Shown: positions 24,660 through 33,372 of the stretch, piece after piece
How the letters are laid out: each line of letters starts with the position of its first letter
How positions within the stretch are numbered: the stretch's first letter is position 1
NCBI GenBank assembly: GCA_013822275.1
Contig: PNKC01000004.1
Span: 1-64,000, forward strand
Source: Anaerolinea sp.
GTDB taxonomy: Bacteria > Chloroflexota > Dehalococcoidia > Tepidiformales > Tepidiformaceae
DNA: 64,000 nucleotides
Direction: 5' to 3'
Notes under the pieces: generated by a model
What the model was told of the DNA's origin: nothing
The model's database searches: none
What the model saw: the letters and a program-made list of their open reading frames with translations, nothing else
Translations under genes and position numbers: made by a program

Positions 24660-26440
24660 GCGAGGTGGAGTTCGCCCGGCCCTGGCTGCTCGCCGCCCTC
24701 CCCCTGATCCCGCCGGTCTTCGTCCTCTGGGCGTGGGGCATGGCCCGAGGGCGGGCGAGGGCGCGGCTGGTGTCACGCCATGCAATCCCACGGCCCCCGT
24801 ACCTCGCCGCCGTGCTCCTGAGCGCGGCAGCCGCGCTGGCCGTCGTCGCCGCCGCGCTGCCGCAGTGGGGCACGAAACAGTCGTACGTCCCCCGCACGGG
24901 CGCCGATCTGATAGTCATCCTCGACGTTTCCCGAAGTATGGACGCCACGGATGCCGCCCCCACGAGGCTCGAAGCCTCCAAGGTTGCCCTCGCCCAGACC
25001 CTCGCCCGCCTGGGCGGCGACCGCGTTGGACTCGTAATCTTCGCCGGGACCGCCCGCCTGCGCTTCCCGCTCACGACCGACCTCGTGGCAGCGACACAGG
25101 TCATCTCCTCGGTTGCCACGGGCGCCATCATCGTGGAGGGCGGCACGAACGCCTCTCTCGGGCTCGACGTCGCCATCGCCGCCTTCGCCGATGAAAACCC
25201 CGGCGGGCGCGCGGTGCTCCTCATCACCGATGGGGACGACCTTGGTGGCGACCCCGCGTCCGCCGCCCGCCGAGTCAAGGACGCTGGCATCGACCTCCTC
25301 GTTGCAGGCGTCGGTACGTCCGCCGGCGCGCCCGTCCCCGTAGTCGACCCGCGCACGGGCAAGGCCGCGGACAAACTCGACGCCTTTGGCCAGCCGATAA
25401 TCACGAAGCTGAACGAACCCTTCTTGCGCGCCCTGGCTGTTGCCGCGGGTGGACGCTACATCGGTTCGGATCCCACGCTCATCGCCGGCGCCGTCGCGGG
25501 CCGGCTCCAGGCCCTCAAGAGCACGCGGATCGAGCAGCGCCCGACCACCATCCCGGTGGAGCGCTACCAGTGGTTCGCGGGTGCCGCGCTTGCCGCGCTC
25601 GTTTTGGGAAGCGTTGCCGAGTGGCTCGGCCGCCGCTCCGGCCGCCTGTTCCTTCTCGGCGCCGCGCTCCTTCCGGTCATCCTTCTCGCTGGCTGCGAGA
25701 CCGCTGCCCACACGGCCAACGAGGAAGGGCGGCGCGCGCTTAAGGCTGGCGACGCTACCCTCGCCATCGAAAAGTTCACCGAAGCCCAGGCCGCCAAACC
25801 GGATGACCCGAACCTCAGCCTGAACCTTGCCGCCGCCTTCCACGCCGCCGGCCGCTACGATGAAGCCTCGCTCGTTGCCCGGCGTGTCACCGGTTCGGCC
25901 GCCAGCGACGACCGCGCCAGGGCTTTCGCCAGCCTCGGCCACCACGAATTCGCCGCGGGCCGCCTCCCGGAGTCCCTCGAAGCGTTCCACCGGTCGCTCC
26001 TCGAAGACCCCGACAACAGCGCGGCCCGCCACGACTACGAAGTCGTCTGGCGTCTCCTGAACCCGGAGCGGCCCGAGCCGCCCGCCGACCCGACGCCTGG
26101 CCCGGGGACGCCAACACCGGCCCCCGGAGCGGACGGCGGCAGCCCGTCGCCCGGAGCAGGGGGTGGCGGCACACCCTCCGCCTCCGGGACGCCCGTCCCG
26201 GCCCCCGGCACCCCCGCGCCTGGCGCATCCCCTGGCGCGGGCCCGCCCGGCCCGACTACCACCCAGGACATTGACCGCCAGCTTCGCCAGTTGGACGCCC
26301 AGATCGCCCGCCTGGTGGAGCAGGCGGGCGACACCCCAACGGCGTCCCAGGCTATCGAAATCCTCCGCCTGCTCGCGGAGCGCAGCCGCCTCGCCGGCCT
26401 TCGCGACGAGAACGCGTCCGCCGACCCCAGGGACTACTGA
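24656..26440 (+). CDS. BatB-BatC fusion: VWA protein joined to a TPR domain
   Basis: Protein of 594 residues. Residues 1-320 are BatB-like: two N-terminal helices, a VWA domain with MIDAS DVSRSMD at 90-96 and LLITDGDD near 190, and a helix about 308-322. A second hydrophobic segment (LFLLGAALLPVILLAGC, about 331-347) looks like a lipoprotein signal with lipobox LAGC. TPR repeats follow (about 355-470), then a Pro/Gly/Ala linker (about 475-545) and a coiled-coil-like tail. BatB and BatC are separate proteins in Bacteroidetes and Leptospira; here they are one chain, with the BatC lipobox preserved inside it. Last gene of the operon. Confidence 0.85.
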   Translation: MSEVEFARPWLLAALPLIPPVFVLWAWGMARGRARARLVSRHAIPRPPYLAAVLLSAAAALAVVAAALPQWGTKQSYVPRTGADLIVILDVSRSMDATDAAPTRLEASKVALAQTLARLGGDRVGLVIFAGTARLRFPLTTDLVAATQVISSVATGAIIVEGGTNASLGLDVAIAAFADENPGGRAVLLITDGDDLGGDPASAARRVKDAGIDLLVAGVGTSAGAPVPVVDPRTGKAADKLDAFGQPIITKLNEPFLRALAVAAGGRYIGSDPTLIAGAVAGRLQALKSTRIEQRPTTIPVERYQWFAGAALAALVLGSVAEWLGRRSGRLFLLGAALLPVILLAGCETAAHTANEEGRRALKAGDATLAIEKFTEAQAAKPDDPNLSLNLAAAFHAAGRYDEASLVARRVTGSAASDDRARAFASLGHHEFAAGRLPESLEAFHRSLLEDPDNSAARHDYEVVWRLLNPERPEPPADPTPGPGTPTPAPGADGGSPSPGAGGGGTPSASGTPVPAPGTPAPGASPGAGPPGPTTTQDIDRQLRQLDAQIARLVEQAGDTPTASQAIEILRLLAERSRLAGLRDENASADPRDY

Positions 26441-26537
26441 CCAGGGTCCGTGTTCGCCGTCTTCGCGCCGGGGCTCGAAACCGTCGCGGCTGCTAGGCTT
26501 GGAACCGTATGCACGTTCACGTCCTGGCGAATCTTCC

Positions 26538-27731
26538 GTGAACGGACCGTTGGACGGGATCAAGGTCCTGGACTTCACGTGGGCCCTCGCCGGTCCCTTC
26601 GCGACGATGCAGCTCGCGGATCTCGGGGCGGAGGTGGTCAAGGTTGAGTATCCCGAGACGGACGAGAAGTTGCGCGGCTTCGGCCCCTATTACCAGGGCA
26701 TCTCCACCTTCTTCTTCAGCGCGAACCGCGGCAAGCGCGGCATCTGCATCGATCTCAAATCCGCCGAGGGCAAGGACCTGGTCAAACGCCTCGCCCGCGA
26801 AGCGGACGTGGTCACCGAGAACTTCCGGCCAGGGACCATGGACCGCCTCGGCCTCGGCTACCAATCCCTCGGCGCGGAGAACCCGCGCCTGGTCTACGCC
26901 GCGCTCAGCGGTTACGGCCAAACCGGCCCCTACAGCGGCATGGCCGCCGTCGATGCAGTCGCTCAGGCCATGGGCGGCACAATGAGCCTCAACGGCGAAC
27001 TTGGCGGCCACCCCATGCGCGTCGGGGTCAGCATCGGGGATATGGTAGGGGGGCTCTATCTTGCGATCGGCGTCCTCGCCGCCCTGCGGGCACGCGATGT
27101 GACCGGCGGCGGCCAGTTTCTCGATGTCGCGCTGATGGAAGCCCAGATGGCCCTTTGCGAAAACGCCATCGTCCGCCGTTCCGCGTTTGGCGAAGACCCG
27201 ACCCGCCAGGGCAGCCGCCACGCCCTCCTCGCCCCCTTCGGCCCTTTCCCCACCAGCGATGGCTGGGTGGTGATTGCCAACGTGAAGGAGTGGGAGCTCT
27301 TCTGCGCCCTCATCGACCGCGACGACATGGCCTTCGACCAACGCTTTGCCACCAACCGCGCCCGCCTGGAGAACATCGACGCCATGGAAGAGGGCCTCGT
27401 CGCCGCCCTTGCCGCGCGGACGGCCGAAGAATGGTTCGAACTCATCGAGCCCGCCAACGTCTGCTCTATCGGCAAGGTCAACAGCATCGCGGACCTGTTC
27501 GAAGACCCCCACGTCGCGGCGAGGAACATGCTCATCGACGTCCCCCTTCCGTATGGCCTGCCGGGCACGCTGAAGCTGCCGAACTCTCCCCTCCACCTCT
27601 CCGGGACGCCGGCGGTCGTGGGCAAGCCGATGCCGGAGCATGGAGGCGACACGGCGGCCGTCCTTCGCGAATGGCTCGGCATCGAAGCCGCGCAGGTAGA
27701 GCGCCTGCGGGCGGCGGGTGTGGTCAAGTGA
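26538..27731 (+). CDS. Family III CoA transferase (CaiB/BaiF)
   Basis: Protein of 397 residues moving CoA between acyl groups through an aspartyl-CoA thioester. GIKVLDFTWALAGPFATMQL and LADLGAEVVKVEYPE are the family N-terminus, then NRGKRGICIDLKSAEGKDLV, and GVSIGDMVGGLYLAIG carries the catalytic Asp (about residue 164). The C-terminus GKPMPEHGGDTAAVLREWLG is typical. TAGGCT at 26494-26499 may be the -10, giving a leader of about 30 nt; no strong ribosome-binding site precedes the GTG. Substrate acyl groups are unknown. Confidence 0.9.
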   Translation: MNGPLDGIKVLDFTWALAGPFATMQLADLGAEVVKVEYPETDEKLRGFGPYYQGISTFFFSANRGKRGICIDLKSAEGKDLVKRLAREADVVTENFRPGTMDRLGLGYQSLGAENPRLVYAALSGYGQTGPYSGMAAVDAVAQAMGGTMSLNGELGGHPMRVGVSIGDMVGGLYLAIGVLAALRARDVTGGGQFLDVALMEAQMALCENAIVRRSAFGEDPTRQGSRHALLAPFGPFPTSDGWVVIANVKEWELFCALIDRDDMAFDQRFATNRARLENIDAMEEGLVAALAARTAEEWFELIEPANVCSIGKVNSIADLFEDPHVAARNMLIDVPLPYGLPGTLKLPNSPLHLSGTPAVVGKPMPEHGGDTAAVLREWLGIEAAQVERLRAAGVVK

Positions 27732-27771
27732 TGCCGTCCAGCAAGCCGCGCGGCGGGGAGGCGCCAGCCCC

Positions 27772-28551
27772 ATGACAAGCCCCTGGGACCCTGTTCAGTA
27801 CGAGCGCTTTCGGGACGAACGCAGCCAACCCTTCTTCGACCTGCTCAACCTCGTCTCTCCGGCGCCCGGTGGCACCGCCATCGACCTCGGCTGCGGAACC
27901 GGGGAACTAACGAAGCTGCTGCATGAGAAGCTCCGTGCGCGAGAAACCGTCGGTCTTGATTCATCCGAGTCCATGCTGGCGAAGAGCGCAGCCTTCGCCG
28001 GGGATGGCCTGAGGTTCGAACTGGGCTCGATCACTGACTTTGCGCCGCCGGCGCCGGTGGACGTGCTCTTTTCCAACGCCGCCCTGCAGTGGGTCGATGA
28101 CCACGAAACGGTCTTCCCGCGCCTCGTTGGCTTCGTGGCACCAGGAGGTCAGGTGGCCATCCAGATGCCGGACAACGACGATTTCGTCACGCACGCCGTT
28201 GCCAAGGAAGTGGCGCTCGAGGAGCCGTTCCTCTCTGCCATGGGCGGCTACATCCGTTCCTGGCCGGTGCGGCCTCCGGAGTGGTACGCAATCCTCCTCG
28301 ACCGCATGGGGTTCGGTGAGCAGGACGTTTCGCTGCGCATCTATGGGCACCAACTCGATTCGCGCGATGGTGTCGTCGAGTGGGTGAAAGGCACGTACCT
28401 CACCGGCTACGAAAAGCGGCTTTCCCCGGAGCTGTACCTGCGTTATCTGGAGCGCTACCGGCATCGGCTCTTTGAAACCGTGGAAGACCGCCGCCCGTTC
28501 TTCTACCCCTACCGCCGCATCCTCATCTGGGGCCGGAAGCAGGGGCCGTGA
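27772..28551 (+). CDS. SAM-dependent methyltransferase (trans-aconitate methyltransferase-like)
   Basis: Class I methyltransferase of 259 residues. The start WDPVQYERFRDERSQPFFDL, motif I IDLGCGTGELT and FSNAALQWVDDHETVFPRLV closely fit trans-aconitate 2-methyltransferase (Tam)-type enzymes, as do a GYIRSWPVRPPEWYAILLDR segment and the C-terminal YRRILIWGRK. The acceptor could be trans-aconitate or a similar small acid. It follows the CoA transferase after 40 bases and overlaps the GNAT gene by four bases (GTGA). Confidence 0.87.
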   Translation: MTSPWDPVQYERFRDERSQPFFDLLNLVSPAPGGTAIDLGCGTGELTKLLHEKLRARETVGLDSSESMLAKSAAFAGDGLRFELGSITDFAPPAPVDVLFSNAALQWVDDHETVFPRLVGFVAPGGQVAIQMPDNDDFVTHAVAKEVALEEPFLSAMGGYIRSWPVRPPEWYAILLDRMGFGEQDVSLRIYGHQLDSRDGVVEWVKGTYLTGYEKRLSPELYLRYLERYRHRLFETVEDRRPFFYPYRRILIWGRKQGP

Positions 28552-29021
28552 CCGTCGAACTCGAGCCGGTTGCCTACACCCACAAGCCAGTGCTGCGACG
28601 CTTGCTCGAGCTATACCTTTACGATTTCACCGAGTTCACTGGCGACGACTTGAATGAGCACGGCGAGTTCGGCTACCGCTACCTCGACCATTACTGGGTG
28701 CCGAACCCCGATGACCAGCGATTCCCGTTTCTCATCCGCGTCGATGGAAAGCTCGCCGGCTGCGCGCTCGTGCGGCTGAGGCGCGGGCGCTACTCTATGG
28801 CCGAGTTCTTCGTGATGCGGCGGTACCGGCGCGGCGGAGTCGGCGCGCAGGCCGCGAAGGCCGTGTTTGCCCGCTTCCCCGGCGACTGGGAGGTCTGGCA
28901 GCTGCCGTCGAATCTCCCCGCACAGGCATTCTGGCGGAAGGTCATCAACGAAGTCACCGGCGGTGTGTATACCGAGCGTGCCGAGCCGGATGGGGTCGGC
29001 CAGCTGTTCACCGTGCGGTAA
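28548..29021 (+). CDS. GNAT-family acetyltransferase
   Basis: Protein of 157 residues. YLYDFTEFTGDDLNEHGEFG and RYLDHYWVPNPDDQRFPFLI are followed by FVMRRYRRGGVGAQAAKAVF, the acetyl-CoA loop (RxxGxG), at about 87-106. This resembles small uncharacterised GNAT proteins with a YxYDFSE motif. The GTG start overlaps the methyltransferase stop. Substrate unknown. Confidence 0.83.
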   Translation: MTVELEPVAYTHKPVLRRLLELYLYDFTEFTGDDLNEHGEFGYRYLDHYWVPNPDDQRFPFLIRVDGKLAGCALVRLRRGRYSMAEFFVMRRYRRGGVGAQAAKAVFARFPGDWEVWQLPSNLPAQAFWRKVINEVTGGVYTERAEPDGVGQLFTVR

Positions 29022-29045
29022 GGGGTGCTCCGGGAGGACGAAGGC

Positions 29046-29837
29046 TCAGCGGCCCTTCCACTCCGGGCTCCGGTGCTCAAGGAAGGCTTTGACGCCTTCC
29101 TCAAAGTCCTCGCTCGCGAACATCCGGTTGATTGTGGCCGTACTGTCCACGAGGTGGTCGGTGGCATCCCGTGTCAGGCTGCGGTAGAGCAGACGCTTCA
29201 CCTCGCCGGTGGCGAGCGGCGCTCCTTTAGAAACCGAGTGGGCGAGCGCCATCGCGCGGTCTCGAAGTTCAGCGTCCGGGACCACGTCAAGCACGTAGCC
29301 GATCTCTTTCGCCCTCGCCGCATTGATGATTTCTCCGGAATACAAAAGGTGCGCCGCGTTCTGCAGGCCGACGATGCGCGACAGCAGCCAGGTGCCGGCG
29401 GCCGTGTCCGGTACCAGCCCCCGATGCACGAATACCCAGCCGAATCGCGCCGATTCCCCAGCGATGCGGAGGTCACACTGCGAAGTGAACTCCACGCCGA
29501 CACCCACAGCAGCGCCGTTTACCGCCGCGATCGTTGGCTTGGCAATCGACGCGAATGTCCACGGCGCGGGGCGGCCCTCGTCGTAGCTGCTGGCGTAACT
29601 TTCAGCGCGACCGGTTGTGGGCGGCGTTGTGGAGAGCTGCTGCAGGTCCGTCCCCGCGCTAAACTCGCGCCCAACCCCGGTCAGCACGACCGAGCGGACC
29701 CGCCCATCGCTTCCCGCCCGGCGGATAGAATCTTCGATCGCCGCCAGCATTTCGTACGTGATCGCATTCATCTTTTCGGGCCGGTTGAGGACCATCAGCC
29801 CGATGTTGCCATCGACGGTGTACTCGAAATCCGCCAC
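29046..29837 (-). CDS. Enoyl-CoA hydratase/isomerase family protein
   Basis: Crotonase-fold protein of 263 residues. GLMVLNRPEKMNAITYEML, the oxyanion-hole segment GREFSAGTDLQQL and KPTIAAVNGAAVGVGVEFTS with QCDLRIAGESARFG are conserved. The second catalytic Glu region of classical hydratases is replaced by VHRGLVPDTAAGTW, so it may be an isomerase or another crotonase reaction. Start GTG 29837 is preceded by AAGGAAG. The C-terminus FASEDFEEGVKAFLEHRSPE is typical. Confidence 0.87.
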   Translation of the reverse strand: MADFEYTVDGNIGLMVLNRPEKMNAITYEMLAAIEDSIRRAGSDGRVRSVVLTGVGREFSAGTDLQQLSTTPPTTGRAESYASSYDEGRPAPWTFASIAKPTIAAVNGAAVGVGVEFTSQCDLRIAGESARFGWVFVHRGLVPDTAAGTWLLSRIVGLQNAAHLLYSGEIINAARAKEIGYVLDVVPDAELRDRAMALAHSVSKGAPLATGEVKRLLYRSLTRDATDHLVDSTATINRMFASEDFEEGVKAFLEHRSPEWKGR

Positions 29838-30013
29838 GGTTGACTTCCTTTCGTGCGGGCCTCCAGGCCGGCCGCCCGCCGATCATAGGTCAACGGCAAG
29901 GGCCCGTCCTGTTGCGGACGGGACCTCGCTTTATCGCCCGCCGGGCCACTCGGAGTCCGGTGTTGAGTCAAGGGATTCGGCGGTTCATTCGGGATCCCGT
30001 CAACGGCGTACTC

Positions 30014-30051
30014 CCCCTCCCCTGTCGTCCTTCCGCGGAAGGAGGGAGGGG
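30014..30051 (+). repeat. Long intergenic hairpin with a perfect 16-bp inner palindrome
   Basis: TCCTTCCGCGGAAGGA (30028-30043) is a perfect palindrome inside an outer 8-bp stem (CCCCTCCC 30014-30021 with GGGAGGGG 30044-30051), with a 6-base bulge on one side. It is 56 bp beyond the GT2 stop on the minus strand. No U-tract. A second hairpin (CCCGTCC/GGACGGG) lies near 29901-29920. The 269-bp gap 29838-30106 holds no gene I can support. Confidence 0.45.
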
Positions 30052-30106
30052 TTCGGGGGGTGAGGGCCAGGGCCGCGCGAACGAACGCCAGTTTCTCGAC
30101 CGGAAG

Positions 30107-31867
30107 CTAGGCGCCGCCGCCCGCCGCGCCGACCGGATCGCCACCATGATCCTGTGAGGCAGCGCTTACCGCGGCCACGATACCCGCCGGGACGGGCAGG
30201 TGATGGACCCTGCTGCCCTTTTCGGCGACGCGGTAGATGAGCCCAGTGCCGCTCGCCAGCTTGAGCTGGGCGTTGAGCGCCGGCAGGCTGGCAAAGAAGA
30301 ACGTGATCGGCGCCATCAGGGGCCAGACGAGCAACTGCGCCCAGGCAGCCTTGCGCGAGACGTAGTCTGGGCGCGGCGGCCGGACCCGCCACTCGATAAT
30401 AATCATCGCGATAAGCGGGAGCAGACAGAAATAGACGAGGGCACCGGCGGGGTTGAGGTTCATCATGCCACCCACCGGGTTTGAGAAATCTCCACGCGCC
30501 ATCTCTCCGATGCGCCACGTCGGGCCAGGGAACGCCCCCAACGGGTTTGTCCACCATTCGGGCATTTTCGCCCCCAGGTATTTCGTGGCCATGATGGGGA
30601 AGAGGTTGCCGAGCGTGATGATGTACCACTGCGAGACCCACAGCGAGTGCACTTTCGTCACCGCCCCCGCGAGGAGGAACTTGCGCTTCTTGCCCAACGG
30701 CGACTGCTTGTTGAAGCCAGAGCGCCAGGCGTAGGGGATGTCACTCGCGCCCCAGGCGTGGCGGACGCTCTGGGCGTAGTGCGCCTTCATCGTCTTGATG
30801 TAGCTGTCCGTCAGGACGCAGTCGTTGCCCAGCGGAAGATAGAGGCCCTCAACGTGGACGCGGTCACCCAGTGTGAAGCAGCACTTCATGTAGATGTGCC
30901 AGTCTTCGGGGATGACCTCCTCGTCCCAATAGTCCACCTGGTTCAGCATCTGCCAGCTCAATGAGTAGCAGGATGTTGGGAACTTCACGCTGCCGGGCAT
31001 GACGAGGTTGGAGAGGCGGTTGATGCCGCTCAGCCCATCCATGATCCGCAACGGAGCCGGGATGTCCCAGATGTTGTTCGAATTGAAGATGGTTGGCTGC
31101 CAGAACGTGCGGTAGCGGTCTTCCGCGGTGAGGAACAGGTAGTTCAGGGCCTCGAAGTGGTTCGGATGAAAGACCGCGTCGGCATCGCAGCTTGTCACGG
31201 TGTAGCGGCCGATGTCATCGCCGCCGTTTTCGATGAGATGAATGTGCGCCTCGCGCGCCGCCCAGGCTTCGTTCGAACCCTTGCCCGGCGTTTCGTTGGG
31301 CAGCCCGGCGGGATGGTAGGTGGCAAACATCTCCGCGAAGTGGGTGCGGTAGCGCGTCACCAGCCGCGTCGCCTTCGCTCGCGCCTCCGGCTCCCGCGCC
31401 TCCATGGCCATGACGATGACGAGTTGGCGCGCGTTCCCCTGGGCAGCCAGGCCGTCCAGCGTGCGCGAAAGCCCCTCTTCCGATTCCTTGTAGTTCGGGA
31501 TGATCACCATGTGACGGGGCCAGTGCCACTGCTCGGCGCCGGGGTGGCCTGGCAGCCACTCGCAGTACTTCGCAAGCCAGTTCGTGGCCTTCCACTTCTT
31601 GATCCGGTGCAGGCCGATGACGCAGGAGACGGCCACGGCGTAGGAGCGCACAAGCCAGTAGGCGAAGAACGCCACGATGCCAACGGCGAGGACCTGGGGC
31701 GCTCGATAGGGACCCCAAAAAGCGGCCGACGCGAGGAACAGTGAAAGGCTAATGGGAAGCAGGTTCCAGAGACGCTCTCGCAGCGGCGTTGAGGCTGAAA
31801 CGGTGAGAATGACCTGACCCCGTGGGGCGTCGAACGCGACGGTTTGGCGCTGTGCCCGAATGGCCAT
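30107..31867 (-). CDS. Membrane GT2-family glycosyltransferase
   Basis: Protein of about 586 residues. Two N-terminal transmembrane helices (about 25-70) precede a cytoplasmic GT-A domain: HMVIIPNYKESEEGLSRTLD, the DxD-like TSCDADAVFHPNHF, and EEVIPEDWHIYMKCCFTLGD, the acceptor/base region of processive GT2 enzymes. Several C-terminal helices follow (around 405-430, 460-480, 500-520). It may transfer sugar to a lipid or extrude a polysaccharide; product unknown. ATG 31867 is preferred; GTG 31882 would add five residues. No neighbouring polysaccharide genes. Confidence 0.78.
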   Translation of the reverse strand: MAIRAQRQTVAFDAPRGQVILTVSASTPLRERLWNLLPISLSLFLASAAFWGPYRAPQVLAVGIVAFFAYWLVRSYAVAVSCVIGLHRIKKWKATNWLAKYCEWLPGHPGAEQWHWPRHMVIIPNYKESEEGLSRTLDGLAAQGNARQLVIVMAMEAREPEARAKATRLVTRYRTHFAEMFATYHPAGLPNETPGKGSNEAWAAREAHIHLIENGGDDIGRYTVTSCDADAVFHPNHFEALNYLFLTAEDRYRTFWQPTIFNSNNIWDIPAPLRIMDGLSGINRLSNLVMPGSVKFPTSCYSLSWQMLNQVDYWDEEVIPEDWHIYMKCCFTLGDRVHVEGLYLPLGNDCVLTDSYIKTMKAHYAQSVRHAWGASDIPYAWRSGFNKQSPLGKKRKFLLAGAVTKVHSLWVSQWYIITLGNLFPIMATKYLGAKMPEWWTNPLGAFPGPTWRIGEMARGDFSNPVGGMMNLNPAGALVYFCLLPLIAMIIIEWRVRPPRPDYVSRKAAWAQLLVWPLMAPITFFFASLPALNAQLKLASGTGLIYRVAEKGSRVHHLPVPAGIVAAVSAASQDHGGDPVGAAGGGA

Positions 31868-32338
31868 GACAGAAGATCCCACTAATCGAGGAACTTCCTA
31901 CGCCGCCGAGGTTAGCTGTCGGGCTACGGCCGGAGAATAGCCGTTCCGCCGTCATCGTGCTTCTTGCCGGGAAGCTGCGACCCTTGCGGACTCGCCCCGA
32001 GTACTGGTTCCCCCGTTCCGCCTGCGCGGACTAGGCGCGCGATTGCTCGCTGGAAGCATCCTTGAGGCAGTGACGGTAAGTGTCAAGCGCTTAAGCAGTT
32101 GATTTGTCGCGGTTTCGGCTGCGAAAAGGCTCCGCCGGGACCTTCGTGGACGCGGCCGCCCCGTCCCGCGGCCCGAATCCCGGGCAGGCGCGGACCGGGA
32201 GCGAGGGGTACTTCTGGTAACCGGAATCCGACATTGATCGTTCGCACAACCAGAACACGGAACCGCGCCCGTTCTCCACCCGCCGGCCGTGCAAGCAGAC
32301 GCTGCACAGGCCCACGCGCGGGTCACGGCCGCTCGAAA
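31868..32338. other. Gene-free 471-bp stretch
   Basis: Between two minus-strand genes. Short open frames are present, but none has family resemblance, a ribosome-binding site or the TAnnnT-N6 start pattern. The only structure noted is a small palindrome, AAGCGCTT near 32087-32094. No tRNA or other RNA gene was recognised. Confidence 0.5.
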
Positions 32339-33331
32339 TCACCCCGTCAGCATCCTCAGCGCGTATTCCATGTTGCTCCGCATGCTCGGTTTGATGTCCT
32401 CCCAGTGCGGGTCGTGCCGTTTCCCTCGCCGATGCAGCATCAGGTTGAAGCCGGTAATGATCGCGAACTTGTAGACAGCGAGGGCCTTGAACCAGCGCAC
32501 GTCGCCGGCGTCCGCGCCATAGAACTCGCGGTACCACTCCTCCAACTGGTCGCCATGCGGCATCCCCGCGGACTGCTGGTGCGCCCAGGCGCTCGGGTCG
32601 CTGAAGACACAAATCCAGCCCAGGTCATTCAGCGTGGGCCCGATGCCGCAAAGCTCCCAGTCGATGACGGCCAGCAGCTTTGCATCCCGCGAATACAGCA
32701 GGTTCGTCCACTGAAAGTCGCCGTGCGCGAGGCCGATCCGTGCGTCTTGCGGCGCCTTCTCGAGGAGAAGCTGCCGGATGCGCGGCTGGAGGGCAAGCAA
32801 CTCCTGGTCCGCGGCGCGCTCGTAAAAGCGATCCCAGCGGGTGATGTCGAACTCGTAGCCCCAGAAGTCACCGAGGTAGGGCGCCTTCGCCTTCCCGTCG
32901 ATCTTGTGGATCTCCGCCAGCGCCGTCATCGCCTGCTTCGCCATCCAGTGCTTCTGTGCGTCGTTGAAGAGCAGCGGGTAGCCGTCCTTCAGCGTGTCAC
33001 CGTCGAGCCGCGGCTGGATGAAGTACGGGTCGCTGAACCACTGCTCGTCGTCGCCCGACCAAAGGATCGGCGCATGGGGCACGGGCGTATCTTTCAGCGC
33101 CTTGACCGCGGCGACCTGCCGGAGCACGTCCGCCGTCCCTTCGTGCTTCGTGCCGGGAGGCGGCATGCGAAGAAAATAGCTCGTCAGCAGGCCTTCCGAA
33201 TTGACATCGAAGAAGTAAGAAAACCCGGCATGGCCCGGCCCGCGCTCGACCGAGGTGACCTCCGCCCGCGGGTCATCCAGGTGCGCGCGCATGAACCGCG
33301 TCAGTCTTCCCTGTAGTTCATCTAGTTCCAT
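32339..33331 (-). CDS. APH-family phosphotransferase (LvaA / ACAD11 kinase-domain type)
   Basis: Protein of 330 residues with the aminoglycoside phosphotransferase fold: GFSYFFDVNSEGLLTSYFLR (ATP lobe), YFIQPRLDGDTL, the catalytic loop ARIGLAHGDFQWTNLLY and the metal site LAVIDWELCGIGPTLNDLGW. FDITRWDRFYERA before the catalytic loop is typical of the kinases paired with acyl-CoA dehydrogenases. In Pseudomonas LvaA and mammalian ACAD10/11, such kinases phosphorylate 4-hydroxyacyl-CoA. It lies 41 bases downstream of an acyl-CoA dehydrogenase gene, supporting that role over antibiotic resistance. Confidence 0.85.
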   Translation of the reverse strand: MELDELQGRLTRFMRAHLDDPRAEVTSVERGPGHAGFSYFFDVNSEGLLTSYFLRMPPPGTKHEGTADVLRQVAAVKALKDTPVPHAPILWSGDDEQWFSDPYFIQPRLDGDTLKDGYPLLFNDAQKHWMAKQAMTALAEIHKIDGKAKAPYLGDFWGYEFDITRWDRFYERAADQELLALQPRIRQLLLEKAPQDARIGLAHGDFQWTNLLYSRDAKLLAVIDWELCGIGPTLNDLGWICVFSDPSAWAHQQSAGMPHGDQLEEWYREFYGADAGDVRWFKALAVYKFAIITGFNLMLHRRGKRHDPHWEDIKPSMRSNMEYALRMLTG

Positions 33332-33372
33332 CTGCTACCCCCAAGACAGGACGGCCGGCGCCGTCCGGTGGG

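Noticed and set aside
31952-32612. Open frames in the 31.9-32.3 kb gap extending over the kinase gene
   Set aside because: They are Arg/Ser/Pro-rich, lack start signals, and overlap the well-supported kinase in another frame.
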